64,000 nucleotides of DNA from assembly GCF_018861145.1 (NCBI RefSeq), contig NZ_JAHKQT010000017.1, forward strand, positions 124,001 to 188,000. Direction: 5' to 3'. This document shows positions 8,597 to 17,088 of the stretch, piece by piece. Position numbers and translations under genes: made by a program. A model generated the notes under the pieces. It was not told the origin of the DNA. It ran no database searches and saw only the letters and a list, made by a program, of their open reading frames with translations. Source of the DNA: Poseidonibacter lekithochrous (lineage in GTDB: Bacteria; Campylobacterota; Campylobacteria; Campylobacterales; Arcobacteraceae). Every line of letters begins with the position of its first letter. The first letter of the stretch is position 1.

Positions 8597-9292
8597 ATGA
8601 AATATAAGAATATTATAAAATTAATCACATCATTTCTTTTAATATCTTTTTTAACAGGATGTGGAGTAAGACAAATAAAAACAGTTGATAATAATGGAAA
8701 TGTTACGTATATCAATAAAAATGAAAAAATAGTATATGAAAGACCAGAAGTATCAGAATTATTAAAAAATAGAATTCGAGAAATTTTAAATACAATGGCT
8801 TCAAATGATTTAATGCGGCTAAATAAAAAATATATTCATCCAGAGTTTGGATTTTATAATCTTTTTAAAATGGATGGAACAAAGTTTTTTTTAGAACAAA
8901 AAGAGATTTATAATATAATAGAGGATGAAACAGAAGAAGTTTCACATATTATCTCAAGAGTAAAAAATGATTCTACTAAACTTAAAATAATTCAAAAAAA
9001 TGTAGTATTTAATTGTAGCCCAAATAATGATGCTTTTTATGGTTGGAATGATGATGGTTTGTTTTTATCTAGTATGACAGATTCTTTTTTATCTAAAATG
9101 ATGAAAGAGACAAATATTTATCAAAAAGATAAATATAAAACAAAAGATTTTCAAAAAGCAGATCTAATAGAAAAGACAAGTTATAAAGTAGTATTAACTC
9201 CTGAACTATCTTTTTATCTTACAAAAATTGATAATAATTGGTATATAACATTAATTGATAGAATCACCTCAGATTGTAGTTCTATTAATTAG
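8597..9292 (+). CDS. Putative lipoprotein, function unknown
   Basis: The frame is open from 8555, but I choose the ATG at 8597 because it starts a proper lipoprotein signal: KYKNIIKLITSFLLISFLTGC, with lipobox LTGC and the lipidated Cys about 20 residues in. The mature part (about 210 residues) contains two cysteine pairs (VVFNCSPNN and TSDC) and no family that I recognise. The pattern of a conserved-looking NSTKLKIIQKNVVFNC segment and a C-terminal NNWYITLID strand suggests a small beta-rich periplasmic domain. It is followed by the first TGCAACTAAGTTGCA palindrome, which belongs to the next transcription unit. Confidence 0.7.
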   Translation: MKYKNIIKLITSFLLISFLTGCGVRQIKTVDNNGNVTYINKNEKIVYERPEVSELLKNRIREILNTMASNDLMRLNKKYIHPEFGFYNLFKMDGTKFFLEQKEIYNIIEDETEEVSHIISRVKNDSTKLKIIQKNVVFNCSPNNDAFYGWNDDGLFLSSMTDSFLSKMMKETNIYQKDKYKTKDFQKADLIEKTSYKVVLTPELSFYLTKIDNNWYITLIDRITSDCSSIN

Positions 9293-9306
9293 TAAAACAA
9301 GATTAA

Positions 9307-9321
9307 TGCAACTAAGTTGCA
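9307..9321. promoter_or_regulatory. Zur/Fur-family-like operator, copy 1 (upstream of ribA)
   Basis: TGCAACTAAGTTGCA is a perfect 7-1-7 inverted repeat, the geometry of Fur-family boxes. It occurs again, identical or with one central change, twice between znuA and the methyltransferase gene. This copy lies 42 bases before the small ORF at 9363 and 124 bases before ribA. The link to znuA makes a zinc-responsive repressor (Zur) the best guess. Confidence 0.6.
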
Positions 9322-9362
9322 GCTAAGAATAAAATGATAAAATTCCTCCCAAAAGGAAAATA

Positions 9363-9443
9363 ATGAAAAATTATATATTAACTAACGTAATTATTTCTTC
9401 AGTATTATTCATAAAATATAAAATAAAAAAAAATAAGTTTTAA
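9363..9443 (+). CDS. Possible small ORF leading into ribA (26 residues)
   Basis: A 26-codon ORF, MKNYILTNVIISSVLFIKYK followed by a lysine-rich tail. It has an AAAAGGA ribosome site about 6 bases before its ATG, better than anything before ribA itself. Its TAA ends one base before the ribA ATG, so it could be a small membrane peptide or a leader that couples translation into ribA. Without comparative data this is only a candidate. Confidence 0.35.
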   Translation: MKNYILTNVIISSVLFIKYKIKKNKF

Positions 9444-9444
9444 A

Positions 9445-10008
9445 ATGTCCATAGAATTATCAAACATAGCAAAGCTACCAACACAATATGGAAATTTTAA
9501 AATACAATCATTTAAAGAAAATGGCTTAGATCACTTCGTAATATTTACTGAAAATTTACCAACAACTCCTTACATTAGGATTCATTCTGAATGTTTAACT
9601 GGGGATGTATTTAAAAGTATAAAATGTGATTGTGGTGAGCAATTAGATTTTGCAATGAAGAAAATAAGTAAAGAAGGTGGTATGATAATTTACTTAAGAC
9701 AAGAAGGAAGAGGAATTGGACTTTTTAATAAAGTAAATGCTTATTCATTCCAAGATATGGGGTATGATACTATTGAAGCAAATAAAAAGCTAGGTTTTGA
9801 AGCTGATTTAAGAAAATTTGATTTAGTACCTAAAATATTAAGAGAGTTTAAAATAGATAAAATTAAACTAATGACAAATAACCCTAGAAAATTAAGCTCT
9901 TTAGAAGATATAGAAGTGGTTGAGAGAATTCCTGTATTAATAAGTTCTTGTGAATATAATTATGAATATTTAAAAGTTAAAAAAGAAGAATTAGGACATC
10001 TTTTATAA
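9445..10008 (+). CDS. ribA: GTP cyclohydrolase II
   Basis: First committed step of riboflavin synthesis: GTP to diaminohydroxyribosylaminopyrimidine phosphate, formate and pyrophosphate. The 187-residue length matches a stand-alone RibA without a RibB domain. The zinc ligands are C50, C61 and C63 (HSECLTGDVFKSIKCDCG), and YLRQEGRGIGLFNKV is the GTP-binding/catalytic loop. The ATG directly follows the stop of a 26-codon ORF. A palindromic operator candidate shared with znuA lies upstream, so this zinc enzyme may be under zinc control; it may be a second ribA copy, since many relatives carry ribBA elsewhere. Confidence 0.92.
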   Translation: MSIELSNIAKLPTQYGNFKIQSFKENGLDHFVIFTENLPTTPYIRIHSECLTGDVFKSIKCDCGEQLDFAMKKISKEGGMIIYLRQEGRGIGLFNKVNAYSFQDMGYDTIEANKKLGFEADLRKFDLVPKILREFKIDKIKLMTNNPRKLSSLEDIEVVERIPVLISSCEYNYEYLKVKKEELGHLL

Positions 10009-10035
10009 AGTAAAACCTTTTACAAGGTTTTACTT
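10008..10035. terminator. Terminator between ribA and znuA
   Basis: A 12-bp perfect stem (AAGTAAAACCTT, loop TTAC, complement) followed by TTT on the plus strand. It starts at the ribA stop codon and lies between convergent genes, so it may serve both. Confidence 0.75.
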
Positions 10036-10053
10036 TTTAATTAGATTCTATGA

Positions 10054-10968
10054 TTAATTATTGTTTGCAATTGTATTTGCTACGTGAATTAAGTTTTGTG
10101 ACCAATTTGTTGCTAAAGGTGTTTCTTTAATAACTTTTATTTTTAATTCGTCTGCTATTACTTTAGCACTTTTATCAGAAAATTCACTTTGTGTAAAAAT
10201 AGCTTTTATATTTTCTTTTTTTGCTTCTTCTATTATTTCTTTAAGTATTTTAGGTTTTGGTTCTTTTCCTTCAACTTCTACAGGAAATTGAATTAAATTA
10301 TAATCTTTTGCAAAATAACCCCATGCTGGATGGAAAACCATAAACTTAGAATTCTTAGGAATTTTAGTAAAAATTTCTTTTATTTTTTTATCTGTTTGAT
10401 TTATTTCATTTACGAAATTGTTATAATTATTTAAATAGTACTCTTTATTTGAACTATCAACTTGAACTAATACAGCATAAATATTTTTTGCCATGATTTT
10501 AACATTTTTAGGACTTGTCCAAGTATGTGGATCTTCTTTGTATTCTGCTTTATCAGTATGTTCTTCGTGTTCATGATGCTCGTTATGTTCATGATCTTTT
10601 TTATTCTCATCATGCTCTTTATGTCCTTCATGATGGTGATTATGCTTTTTCATCATTATTCTTTGAACATCTTTAGTCATTTTAATAAATTTCATATTCT
10701 TATTTTGATTTGCGAATTTATTAAGCCAAGTGTCTTCAAATCCAAAGCCAATTGGAAAATAAATATCTGCTTTTGAAATATGTATCATTTGAGATGCTTT
10801 AGGCTCATAAGAGTGTGGGTTACTTCCTGGTGTAACCATTGAAACAACGTTTACTTTATCTCCTCCGATTTTTTCAACAAATGTTTGTTGAGGTAAAATA
10901 CTAACTACTATATTTGTTTTAGCATAAACAAAATTTACTAATAAAAATAATGGGATTAAAAATCTCAT
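10054..10968 (-). CDS. znuA: Zinc ABC transporter substrate-binding protein
   Basis: A periplasmic cluster A-I metal-binding protein, 304 residues, with a signal peptide (about 1-16). Metal ligands visible are H52 (SNPHSYEP), H148 (DPHTW) and the HPAWGYF histidine near 213. A His/Asp/Glu-rich loop (about 109-137, with HNHHHEGHKEHD) lies between the first two ligands. This is the signature of ZnuA-type zinc binders rather than manganese or iron ones. An AAGGAG site precedes the ATG. Two copies of the TGCAACTWAGTTGCA palindrome lie in its promoter region. The permease and ATPase genes znuB/znuC are not in the window, so this is an orphan binding-protein gene here. Confidence 0.9.
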   Translation of the reverse strand: MRFLIPLFLLVNFVYAKTNIVVSILPQQTFVEKIGGDKVNVVSMVTPGSNPHSYEPKASQMIHISKADIYFPIGFGFEDTWLNKFANQNKNMKFIKMTKDVQRIMMKKHNHHHEGHKEHDENKKDHEHNEHHEHEEHTDKAEYKEDPHTWTSPKNVKIMAKNIYAVLVQVDSSNKEYYLNNYNNFVNEINQTDKKIKEIFTKIPKNSKFMVFHPAWGYFAKDYNLIQFPVEVEGKEPKPKILKEIIEEAKKENIKAIFTQSEFSDKSAKVIADELKIKVIKETPLATNWSQNLIHVANTIANNN

Positions 10969-10989
10969 GTATTACTCCTTCTATATTAT

Positions 10990-11004
10990 TGCAACTAAGT
11001 TGCA
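10990..11004. promoter_or_regulatory. Zur/Fur-family-like operator, copy 2 (znuA leader)
   Basis: TGCAACTAAGTTGCA, identical to copy 1, centred about 29 bases upstream of the znuA ATG. On the minus strand it falls just downstream of a TAGAAT -10 candidate, around the expected transcription start. Binding here would block initiation. Confidence 0.65.
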
Positions 11005-11035
11005 TTGATGGAATTCTAATTAAATATTTATTAAA

Positions 11036-11050
11036 TGCAACTTAGTTGCA
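11036..11050. promoter_or_regulatory. Zur/Fur-family-like operator, copy 3 (between znuA and methyltransferase)
   Basis: TGCAACTTAGTTGCA differs from the other two copies only at the central base. It is flanked by AAA/TTT, extending the symmetry. It lies directly upstream of a TATAAT box at 11067-11072 serving the rightward gene, covering the -35 region, and also upstream of the znuA promoter. Confidence 0.65.
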
Positions 11051-11066
11051 TTTAATAAATTATGGG

Positions 11067-11072
11067 TATAAT
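11067..11072 (+). promoter_or_regulatory. -10 box (TATAAT) for the methyltransferase gene
   Basis: A perfect TATAAT preceded by GGG, 42 bases before the ATG at 11114 and 17 bases downstream of operator copy 3. Confidence 0.55.
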
Positions 11073-11113
11073 ATATAAAATACAAAAATTAACAAAAATA
11101 ATAAGGTTTAAAG

Positions 11114-11713
11114 ATGAGTCAACGAGAATTTTGGAATAACAAATTTTCAAGAGATGGTTTCTTATATGGATTGAAACCTAATACTTTTATAGCTTCAAAA
11201 ATAGGGCTTTTAGCAAAAAAATCCCAAGTATTATGTATTGGAGAAGGTGAAGGTCGAAATGCAATATTTTTTGCAAAAAAAGAGTTTAATGTTACTGCTG
11301 TTGATGCTTCTGATATTGGATTATTAAAACTTCAAGAAAGAGCAAAAGAAGAGAACCTAGAAATTAATACATTATGTATGGATCTAAATCATTGGGAGAT
11401 TACACATAAATACGATGTAATTGTTGCTTCTTATTTACATATGTATAAAGAGGAAAGAAGTGCTTTATTTAATAAAATAGAAGAATCCTTGAATACTAAT
11501 GGTTATTTTATTGGAGAATTCTTTTCAACTAAACAATTAAAATATACAAGTGGTGGTCCAAAAGATGAAGATTTACTTTATACAGTTGATGATTTTAGAA
11601 AATCATTTTTATTATGTGACAAAGAGATAAAAGAGCAAGTTACCATTTTAGATGAAGGAAAAGGTCATCAAGGTGAGGCATGTGTTATTAGAGTAGTGAT
11701 TCAAAAACTATAA
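11114..11713 (+). CDS. Class I SAM-dependent methyltransferase (TehB-like)
   Basis: A 199-residue cytoplasmic methyltransferase. Motif I is VLCIGEGEGRNAIFFAKK (about 40-57), followed by the acidic end of strand 2 in VTAVDASDIGL and then YDVIVASYLHMYKEERSAL (post-I/motif II). The fold and length resemble TehB and related small-molecule methyltransferases, but the substrate cannot be read from the sequence. It is divergent from znuA, with an operator candidate between the two promoters, which hints at control by metal status. An AAGG site sits upstream of the ATG. Confidence 0.8.
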   Translation: MSQREFWNNKFSRDGFLYGLKPNTFIASKIGLLAKKSQVLCIGEGEGRNAIFFAKKEFNVTAVDASDIGLLKLQERAKEENLEINTLCMDLNHWEITHKYDVIVASYLHMYKEERSALFNKIEESLNTNGYFIGEFFSTKQLKYTSGGPKDEDLLYTVDDFRKSFLLCDKEIKEQVTILDEGKGHQGEACVIRVVIQKL

Positions 11714-11719
11714 TAAAAA

Positions 11720-11756
11720 CTAGATAAAAAATCTATATTCTGATTTTTTTATCTAG
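11720..11756. repeat. Inverted repeat, possible weak terminator
   Basis: CTAGATAAAAAATC pairs with GATTTTTTTATCTAG (one bulged base) across an 8-base loop, just after the methyltransferase stop. The T tract is inside the stem, so terminator activity is uncertain. Confidence 0.45.
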
Positions 11757-11830
11757 ACTTATATACTAGAGTATTTATTAATAATCACTTAACGGAAATT
11801 TAACAAAAATTTAAATACACTCCTAATAAT

Positions 11831-11836
11831 TATAAT
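11831..11836 (+). promoter_or_regulatory. -10 box (TATAAT) for metH
   Basis: A perfect TATAAT 30 bases before the metH ATG. I see no cobalamin riboswitch or Met-box-like repeat in the short spacer. Confidence 0.5.
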
Positions 11837-11865
11837 AGAACAAATTAATCAAAATAGAGAATAAA

Positions 11866-14800
11866 ATGTTAACAAAAATAAAAGATATAATAGAAGAAAA
11901 AGTACTAATAATAGATGGAGCTATGGGAACACAGCTTCAAATATCAGATATAAAAAAAGAAGAATGGATATATGAAGGTGAAGATTTAGAAGGTTGTAAT
12001 GAACTTCTAAATTTAACAGCACCTCATATCTTACGAGGTATTCATGATGCTTATGCACAAGCAGGTGCAGACTTAATTACAACAAATACTTTTGGTTCAA
12101 TGAATTGGGTTTTAGATGAATACGATATTTCTCAAACTTCTTATGAATTATCAAAATTAGGTGCGCAACTTGTAAAAGAATCTTGTGAGAAATATTCAAC
12201 ACTAGAAAAACCAAGATTTGTATTAGGTTCAGTAGGTCCTGGTACTAAACTTCCTTCATTGGGTCATATTAAATATGATGATATGTATGAAGGTTATAAA
12301 ATCATGGCACAAGGCTTGGCTGATGGTGGAACAGATATCTTCTTACTTGAAACTTGTCAAGATCCCTTACAAATAAAAGCAGCTCTTCATGCACTAAATG
12401 ATGCCGCTCCTCATATTCCAATTATGGTTTCTGTTACTATTGAGTTAACAGGAACAATGCTTATTGGAACGGATGCTCAAACAATTGCTGCAATTATGGC
12501 TCCATTTAATATTTTATCACTTGGATTTAATTGTGGAACTGGTCCTAAACAAGTTCATAAGCATGTTAAATCTTTGAGTGAAGTTTGTAAATTCCCAATT
12601 TCTGTTCATGCAAATGCAGGACTTCCTCAAAATAAAGGTGGTGTTTCTTACTACCCAATGGGTCCAACAGAGTTTACTAATTTACAAAAAGAGTTCTTAG
12701 ATATTAATGGAGTTTCATTTTTAGGTGGATGTTGTGGAACTACACCTGAGCATATTAAGGAATTATCAGAAGGAATAAAAGATAAAAAGCCTTTAAAACC
12801 TTGTGGGTTTTTAAAAGCATCACTTGCATCACTTTTTAATACAGTTACTTTAAAACAAGAACCAGCTCCACTTTTAATAGGTGAGCGTTCAAATGCAACT
12901 GGTTCAAAAGCTTTTAGAGAATTACTTAAATCAAATGATTATGAAGGAACACTTTCTGTTGGACAACAGCAAGTTCGAGCTGGTGCACATATTATTGATG
13001 TATCTGTTGGATTTGCAGGTAGGGATGAAAGAGAAGATATGGATAAAGTTGTTGAGCTTTATTCTCAAAAAATATCACTTCCTTTAATGCCAGATTCAAC
13101 ACAAATTTATGCCCTTGAAGCAGCACTTAAACAAATAGGTGGAAGACCTATTATTAACTCTGTAAACCTAGAAGATGGAGAAGAAAAGTTTGATGCCGTT
13201 TGTGCTTTAGCTAAAAAGTTTGGTGCGGCTCTTGTTTGTCTTACAATTGATGAAGTTGGAATGGCAAAAACAAAAGAAGATAAAATACGAATTGCTGAGC
13301 GTATTTATGACTTATGTGTAAATCGACATGGCTTTGATCCTCATGATTTAGTATTTGATATGCTTACATTCACTATTGGTTCTGGTGATGATGAGTATAG
13401 AACAGCAGGTATTGAAACTCTAGAAGCTATTAGAGAGTTTCAAATACTTCATCCTGAAGTTGGAACTACTTTAGGACTTTCAAATATTTCTTTCGGTTTA
13501 GATATAAAAGCTAGAGCTTACTTAAACTCTATTTACTTAGATTATTGCGTAAAAGCTGGTTTAACATCTGCTATTGTTAATGTTAAACATATTTTACCAC
13601 TTAATAAAATTTCTGAAGATGATAAAAAAGCTTGTGATGATTTAATTTTCAATAATCAAGAAGTAGGAGATCCTTTATTTGCCTTTATTGAGCATTTCTC
13701 CAATGTTGATGATATTGAAGAACAAAGTGATGAAGAGTATCAAAATCTTCCTGCTATTGAAAAAGTAAAGAAATTACTTTTAGATGGAGATAAAGATAGA
13801 CTTCTTCCTTTAGTTGAAGAATTAAGACATGATATCAAGCCTGAAATTATTGTAAATGAATGGTTAATTGATGGTATGAAAATCATTGGTGAGTTATTTG
13901 GTTCAGGTCAAATGCAATTGCCATTTGTACTTCAAAGTGCTGAAACTATGAAAGCTACAGTTGATGCTTTAAATCCATATTTACCAAAAGAAGAAAAAGC
14001 TAGCGAAACTGTTATTGTAGTTGGAACTGTAAAAGGCGATGTTCATGATGTTGGTAAAAACTTAGTTGATATTATTTTAAGTAATAATGGCTTTAAAGTT
14101 ATAAATATTGGAATCAAAGCTGATTTAAATAGCTTCTTAATTGCTGCAAAAGAGCACAAAGCGCAAGCTATTGGAATGAGTGGATTACTTGTAAAATCAA
14201 CAGCAGTTATGAAAGAAAACTTAGAAGAATTACAAAAAATGGGAATAGATATTCCTGTACTTATTGGTGGAGCAGCACTTACTAAATCTTTTGTAAATGA
14301 TTTTTGTAGACCAATATACGATGGACCAATTTTCTATTGTCGTGATGCCTTTGATGGTGTAGTTTCTATGCAAAGAATAGAAGAGGGTGATTTAGATAAT
14401 ACAGCTTTAGCTGCGGATTTAATTGAAATAGCAGATACAAGTGAAAAAGTAGAGAAAGAAGCAGTTGTTATTCCTCCTTATGAAGAAATTAAAATGCCAA
14501 AAGAGACTACTTTTACATTTCCTCCTTTATGGGAAAGAATTGGGAAAACTGGTGATGCATTAGATAAAGAGCTTATTTTTAAATGGATAAATCATAGAGT
14601 ATTATTTAGACAAAGATGGGGATATAAAAGAGGTAAACAAAATAGAGACGCTTTCTTAAAATATGAAGAAGAGACAGTTGAGCCATTATATAGAAAACTA
14701 AAAGATGATTTATTAGATAAAGATATTTTTGATCCAATTGCAATTTATGCTTATTATCCTTGTATTTCGTATGACAATAAACTTTATATCTTTGATAAAA

Positions 14801-15342
14801 AGTATTTATTTAATTCTCTTGAAGAAGCAAAAAATGTACCACCTTTAGAAGAAGCTATAAAGGTTTTAGAATTCCCTAGACAAAAAAGAAAACCGTTTAG
14901 ATGTATTCCTGATTTTTTTAGAAACGATAGATTAGATGTTATTGCTTTTACACTTGCAAGTGCAGGATTAAAAATATCTGATTATGAAAGAGGATTATAT
15001 GATGAAGGTAAATTTACAGAATATTACCAAATTCACGGACTTGGTGTTGAATTAGCTGAAGCTTTAGCTGAGGTTTTACATAAGCAAGTTAGACTTGATT
15101 TAGATATTGTTCCTAAAGAAGGACATACTTTAAATGATGTACAAATGAAACAATATGTAGGTTGTAGATATTCTCCTGGTTATGCTGCTTGTCCAGACCT
15201 AGCTATGAATAGAGATATCTTTGATTTATTAAATCCTGAAGAGTTCGGAATAGAGTTATCTGAAACTTTCCAAATGCATCCTGAACAAACAACTTGTGCA
15301 ATAGTTGTTCCTCATCATGAAGCAAATTATTATAATATTTAA
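11866..15342 (+). CDS. metH: Cobalamin-dependent methionine synthase
   Basis: Transfers the methyl of 5-methyl-tetrahydrofolate to homocysteine via cob(I)alamin. All four modules are visible in 1158 residues. The homocysteine domain (about 1-310) has zinc ligands C223 (FNCGTG), C289 and C290 (GGCCGTTPEH). The pterin-binding domain (about 330-600) begins IGERSNATGSKAF. The B12 domain (about 640-830) carries the cobalt-ligating H727 in DVHDVGKN and an IGMSGLLVKS patch. The AdoMet-activation domain (about 880-1158) has FRCIPDFF and RYSPGYAACPDL. The length is slightly short of E. coli MetH (1227). Together with luxS in this window it supports methyl-cycle operation. Confidence 0.97.
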   Translation: MLTKIKDIIEEKVLIIDGAMGTQLQISDIKKEEWIYEGEDLEGCNELLNLTAPHILRGIHDAYAQAGADLITTNTFGSMNWVLDEYDISQTSYELSKLGAQLVKESCEKYSTLEKPRFVLGSVGPGTKLPSLGHIKYDDMYEGYKIMAQGLADGGTDIFLLETCQDPLQIKAALHALNDAAPHIPIMVSVTIELTGTMLIGTDAQTIAAIMAPFNILSLGFNCGTGPKQVHKHVKSLSEVCKFPISVHANAGLPQNKGGVSYYPMGPTEFTNLQKEFLDINGVSFLGGCCGTTPEHIKELSEGIKDKKPLKPCGFLKASLASLFNTVTLKQEPAPLLIGERSNATGSKAFRELLKSNDYEGTLSVGQQQVRAGAHIIDVSVGFAGRDEREDMDKVVELYSQKISLPLMPDSTQIYALEAALKQIGGRPIINSVNLEDGEEKFDAVCALAKKFGAALVCLTIDEVGMAKTKEDKIRIAERIYDLCVNRHGFDPHDLVFDMLTFTIGSGDDEYRTAGIETLEAIREFQILHPEVGTTLGLSNISFGLDIKARAYLNSIYLDYCVKAGLTSAIVNVKHILPLNKISEDDKKACDDLIFNNQEVGDPLFAFIEHFSNVDDIEEQSDEEYQNLPAIEKVKKLLLDGDKDRLLPLVEELRHDIKPEIIVNEWLIDGMKIIGELFGSGQMQLPFVLQSAETMKATVDALNPYLPKEEKASETVIVVGTVKGDVHDVGKNLVDIILSNNGFKVINIGIKADLNSFLIAAKEHKAQAIGMSGLLVKSTAVMKENLEELQKMGIDIPVLIGGAALTKSFVNDFCRPIYDGPIFYCRDAFDGVVSMQRIEEGDLDNTALAADLIEIADTSEKVEKEAVVIPPYEEIKMPKETTFTFPPLWERIGKTGDALDKELIFKWINHRVLFRQRWGYKRGKQNRDAFLKYEEETVEPLYRKLKDDLLDKDIFDPIAIYAYYPCISYDNKLYIFDKKYLFNSLEEAKNVPPLEEAIKVLEFPRQKRKPFRCIPDFFRNDRLDVIAFTLASAGLKISDYERGLYDEGKFTEYYQIHGLGVELAEALAEVLHKQVRLDLDIVPKEGHTLNDVQMKQYVGCRYSPGYAACPDLAMNRDIFDLLNPEEFGIELSETFQMHPEQTTCAIVVPHHEANYYNI

Positions 15343-15353
15343 AAGCTTTATTA

Positions 15354-16214
15354 TTGAGTGATAAGGCAAAAGGTCTAGCGATTACATCGTTAGGCGTTTT
15401 GATAATGAGCTTAGAATCTCTTCTTATTAAATTTGCAAATATTGATGTCTTTACCTTTTCTTTTTATTTAGGTATCTTTATATTTATTTCAATGACTTCA
15501 TCATTGATGATAAAACAAAAAGATGTATTTAAAAAAATTACTACAACTTCTTTTCCTATATTAATAATATGTGCAGTTTTAATGGGATCTTCAAATATAT
15601 TTTTTATAAATGGAATTAAATATACTACAGTTGCAAATGTAGTTTTGATTTTTGGAACAGCTGCTTTATTTTCAGCTTTTTTCGCATTTTTAATTTATAA
15701 GGAAAAGATTACAAAAAATATATTAGTAGCATCTTTTTTTATGATTATTGGACTTTTTATAATTTTTAAAGATGAATTAGTAACAGGAACTATGACAGGT
15801 AATATTTATGCTCTTTTATCCGTGAATAGTTTTGCATTAGCATTTGTATTTTTAGTTAGGTATATAGAAATCAATCGTTTTGTTTTAATTGCAGCAGTAG
15901 GTCTTAGTATGACAGTAATTTCTCTTTTCTTAATAGAGTCTTTTTATATTGATTTAAATACTTTAATGATTATTGCTTTCATGGGATTAGTTATAACACC
16001 TCTTGCACGTGTTTTAACTTCAAGTGGAACTAAATTTATAAGTGCAAGTGAAATTGGTCTTTTGATGATAATTGAAACAATAATGGCACCCCTTTGGGTT
16101 TGGCTATTTCTAAATGAGATACCAAGTTCAAATACATTTATAGGTGGAAGTATTATTTTAATAACTTTAATATTAAACTCAATATATACCTTGAGAAAAA
16201 AAGAGTTGGCATAA
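15354..16214 (+). CDS. DMT-superfamily (EamA) transporter
   Basis: A 286-residue membrane protein with ten predicted transmembrane helices in two EamA repeats (about 5-135 and 145-280), as in drug/metabolite exporters. The start is a TTG 12 bases after the metH stop; no clear ribosome site, so expression may depend on coupling to metH. The substrate cannot be deduced. Conserved-looking positions include the acidic residue in the first helix (SLESLLIKFA) and NIFFINGIKYTTVANVVLIF. Confidence 0.8.
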   Translation: MSDKAKGLAITSLGVLIMSLESLLIKFANIDVFTFSFYLGIFIFISMTSSLMIKQKDVFKKITTTSFPILIICAVLMGSSNIFFINGIKYTTVANVVLIFGTAALFSAFFAFLIYKEKITKNILVASFFMIIGLFIIFKDELVTGTMTGNIYALLSVNSFALAFVFLVRYIEINRFVLIAAVGLSMTVISLFLIESFYIDLNTLMIIAFMGLVITPLARVLTSSGTKFISASEIGLLMIIETIMAPLWVWLFLNEIPSSNTFIGGSIILITLILNSIYTLRKKELA

Positions 16215-16247
16215 AAAAGGATGTAAAGATAAGCTTGACATCCTTTT
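16215..16247. terminator. Terminator between DMT transporter and peroxiredoxin genes
   Basis: AAAAGGATGT pairs with ACATCCTTTT across a 13-base loop, in the gap between two convergent genes, and starts at the DMT stop. It can serve both directions. Confidence 0.7.
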
Positions 16248-16266
16248 ATTTCTAATTATTAAAAGA

Positions 16267-16980
16267 TTAAGATAGAATTTCTTCAATCGTAATATAATCA
16301 CCAACTCTACCAGTCATTTGCTCAGAATCAGTATTTACAGGAAGTGTTTTCTTTCCTGGTCTCCATCCTGCTGGACAAACTTCACCTGTAGTAGTTGCAT
16401 GTTGCCAAGCTCTAACTTGTCTTAAGAACTCATCTACATTTCTTCCAACCATTGGAGCTTGAACTTCCTGAGCTACACAAATTCCTTCTGGATTAAATAG
16501 GAATCTTCCTCTTAATGCCATACCTTCTTCTTCAATTAAAACACCAAAATCTTCACTAACTGTAGTAGTAGAATCAGCACCAATTGTAAGTTTTAAACCA
16601 GCTAAAATTGGCTCAGTTTCTACGAATCTTTTGTGAGAGAATTTAGTATCAGTTGATACTGCTAAAATTTCAACACCTAATTCTTGGAACTCATCGTAGT
16701 GTGCATTCATAGCTGCAATTTCTGTTGGACAAACAAAAGTAAAATCTGCAGGGTAGAAACAAACCACTGCCCATTTACCCATGTAATCTTTATCAGAAAC
16801 TGTTGTGTAGTGACCTGTTTTTGCATCATATGCATCCATTTTAAACTCTGGCATTAATTTTTGAACCATACTTGAACTCATTTTCTTATCCTTTTTTATA
16901 TCTGTATTATTGTTATTTGTATCATTATCTGTAATTATTGTTTTTTGTTTTCTAGCTTTTACACTTGTATCACAAGCCAT
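16267..16980 (-). CDS. Typical 2-Cys peroxiredoxin (AhpC/Prx1 type), possible dual start
   Basis: Thiol peroxidase. Peroxidatic C84 is in DFTFVCPTE, with resolving C202 in EVCPAGW; R159 in LRGRFLFNP fits the catalytic arginine. From M34 the protein is a normal 204-residue AhpC-like peroxiredoxin. The frame also reads an extra 33 residues, hydrophilic and Asn/Asp/Lys-rich (TNNNNTDIKKDKK), with one cysteine at position 3. Both starts have good ribosome sites: AAAGGA before M1 (16980) and AAAAAAGGAT before M34 (16881), so two forms may be made. The gene is divergent from a rhodanese gene, with paired palindromes between them. Confidence 0.92.
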   Translation of the reverse strand: MACDTSVKARKQKTIITDNDTNNNNTDIKKDKKMSSSMVQKLMPEFKMDAYDAKTGHYTTVSDKDYMGKWAVVCFYPADFTFVCPTEIAAMNAHYDEFQELGVEILAVSTDTKFSHKRFVETEPILAGLKLTIGADSTTTVSEDFGVLIEEEGMALRGRFLFNPEGICVAQEVQAPMVGRNVDEFLRQVRAWQHATTTGEVCPAGWRPGKKTLPVNTDSEQMTGRVGDYITIEEILS

Positions 16981-17065
16981 ATTAAATCCTTTCTTACAAA
17001 GGATAATTATTTTCCTTTGATAAAAGAATTGTATATCATATAAAATTAAATTTTGCTTAAATATA

Positions 17066-17080
17066 ATAAGAATATCTTAT
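17066..17080. promoter_or_regulatory. Operator candidate, copy A (ATAAG-N5-CTTAT)
   Basis: ATAAGAATATCTTAT, an inverted repeat. A near copy starts 23 bases further on. Both lie in the divergent peroxiredoxin/rhodanese promoter region. Confidence 0.45.
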
Positions 17081-17088
17081 TTTATAAT

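Noticed and set aside
8497-8715. Leftward ORF of 72 residues overlapping the lipoprotein start
   Set aside because: It opposes a lipoprotein with a clear lipobox and shows no signal or family feature, so it is a chance ORF.
10525-10776. Rightward Met/Phe-rich ORF opposite znuA
   Set aside because: Its composition (runs of F, M, V) is the antisense image of the His-rich ZnuA loop.
11757-11865. Cobalamin riboswitch upstream of metH
   Set aside because: The spacer is too short and shows no B12-box-like conserved segment; only a TATAAT box is visible.
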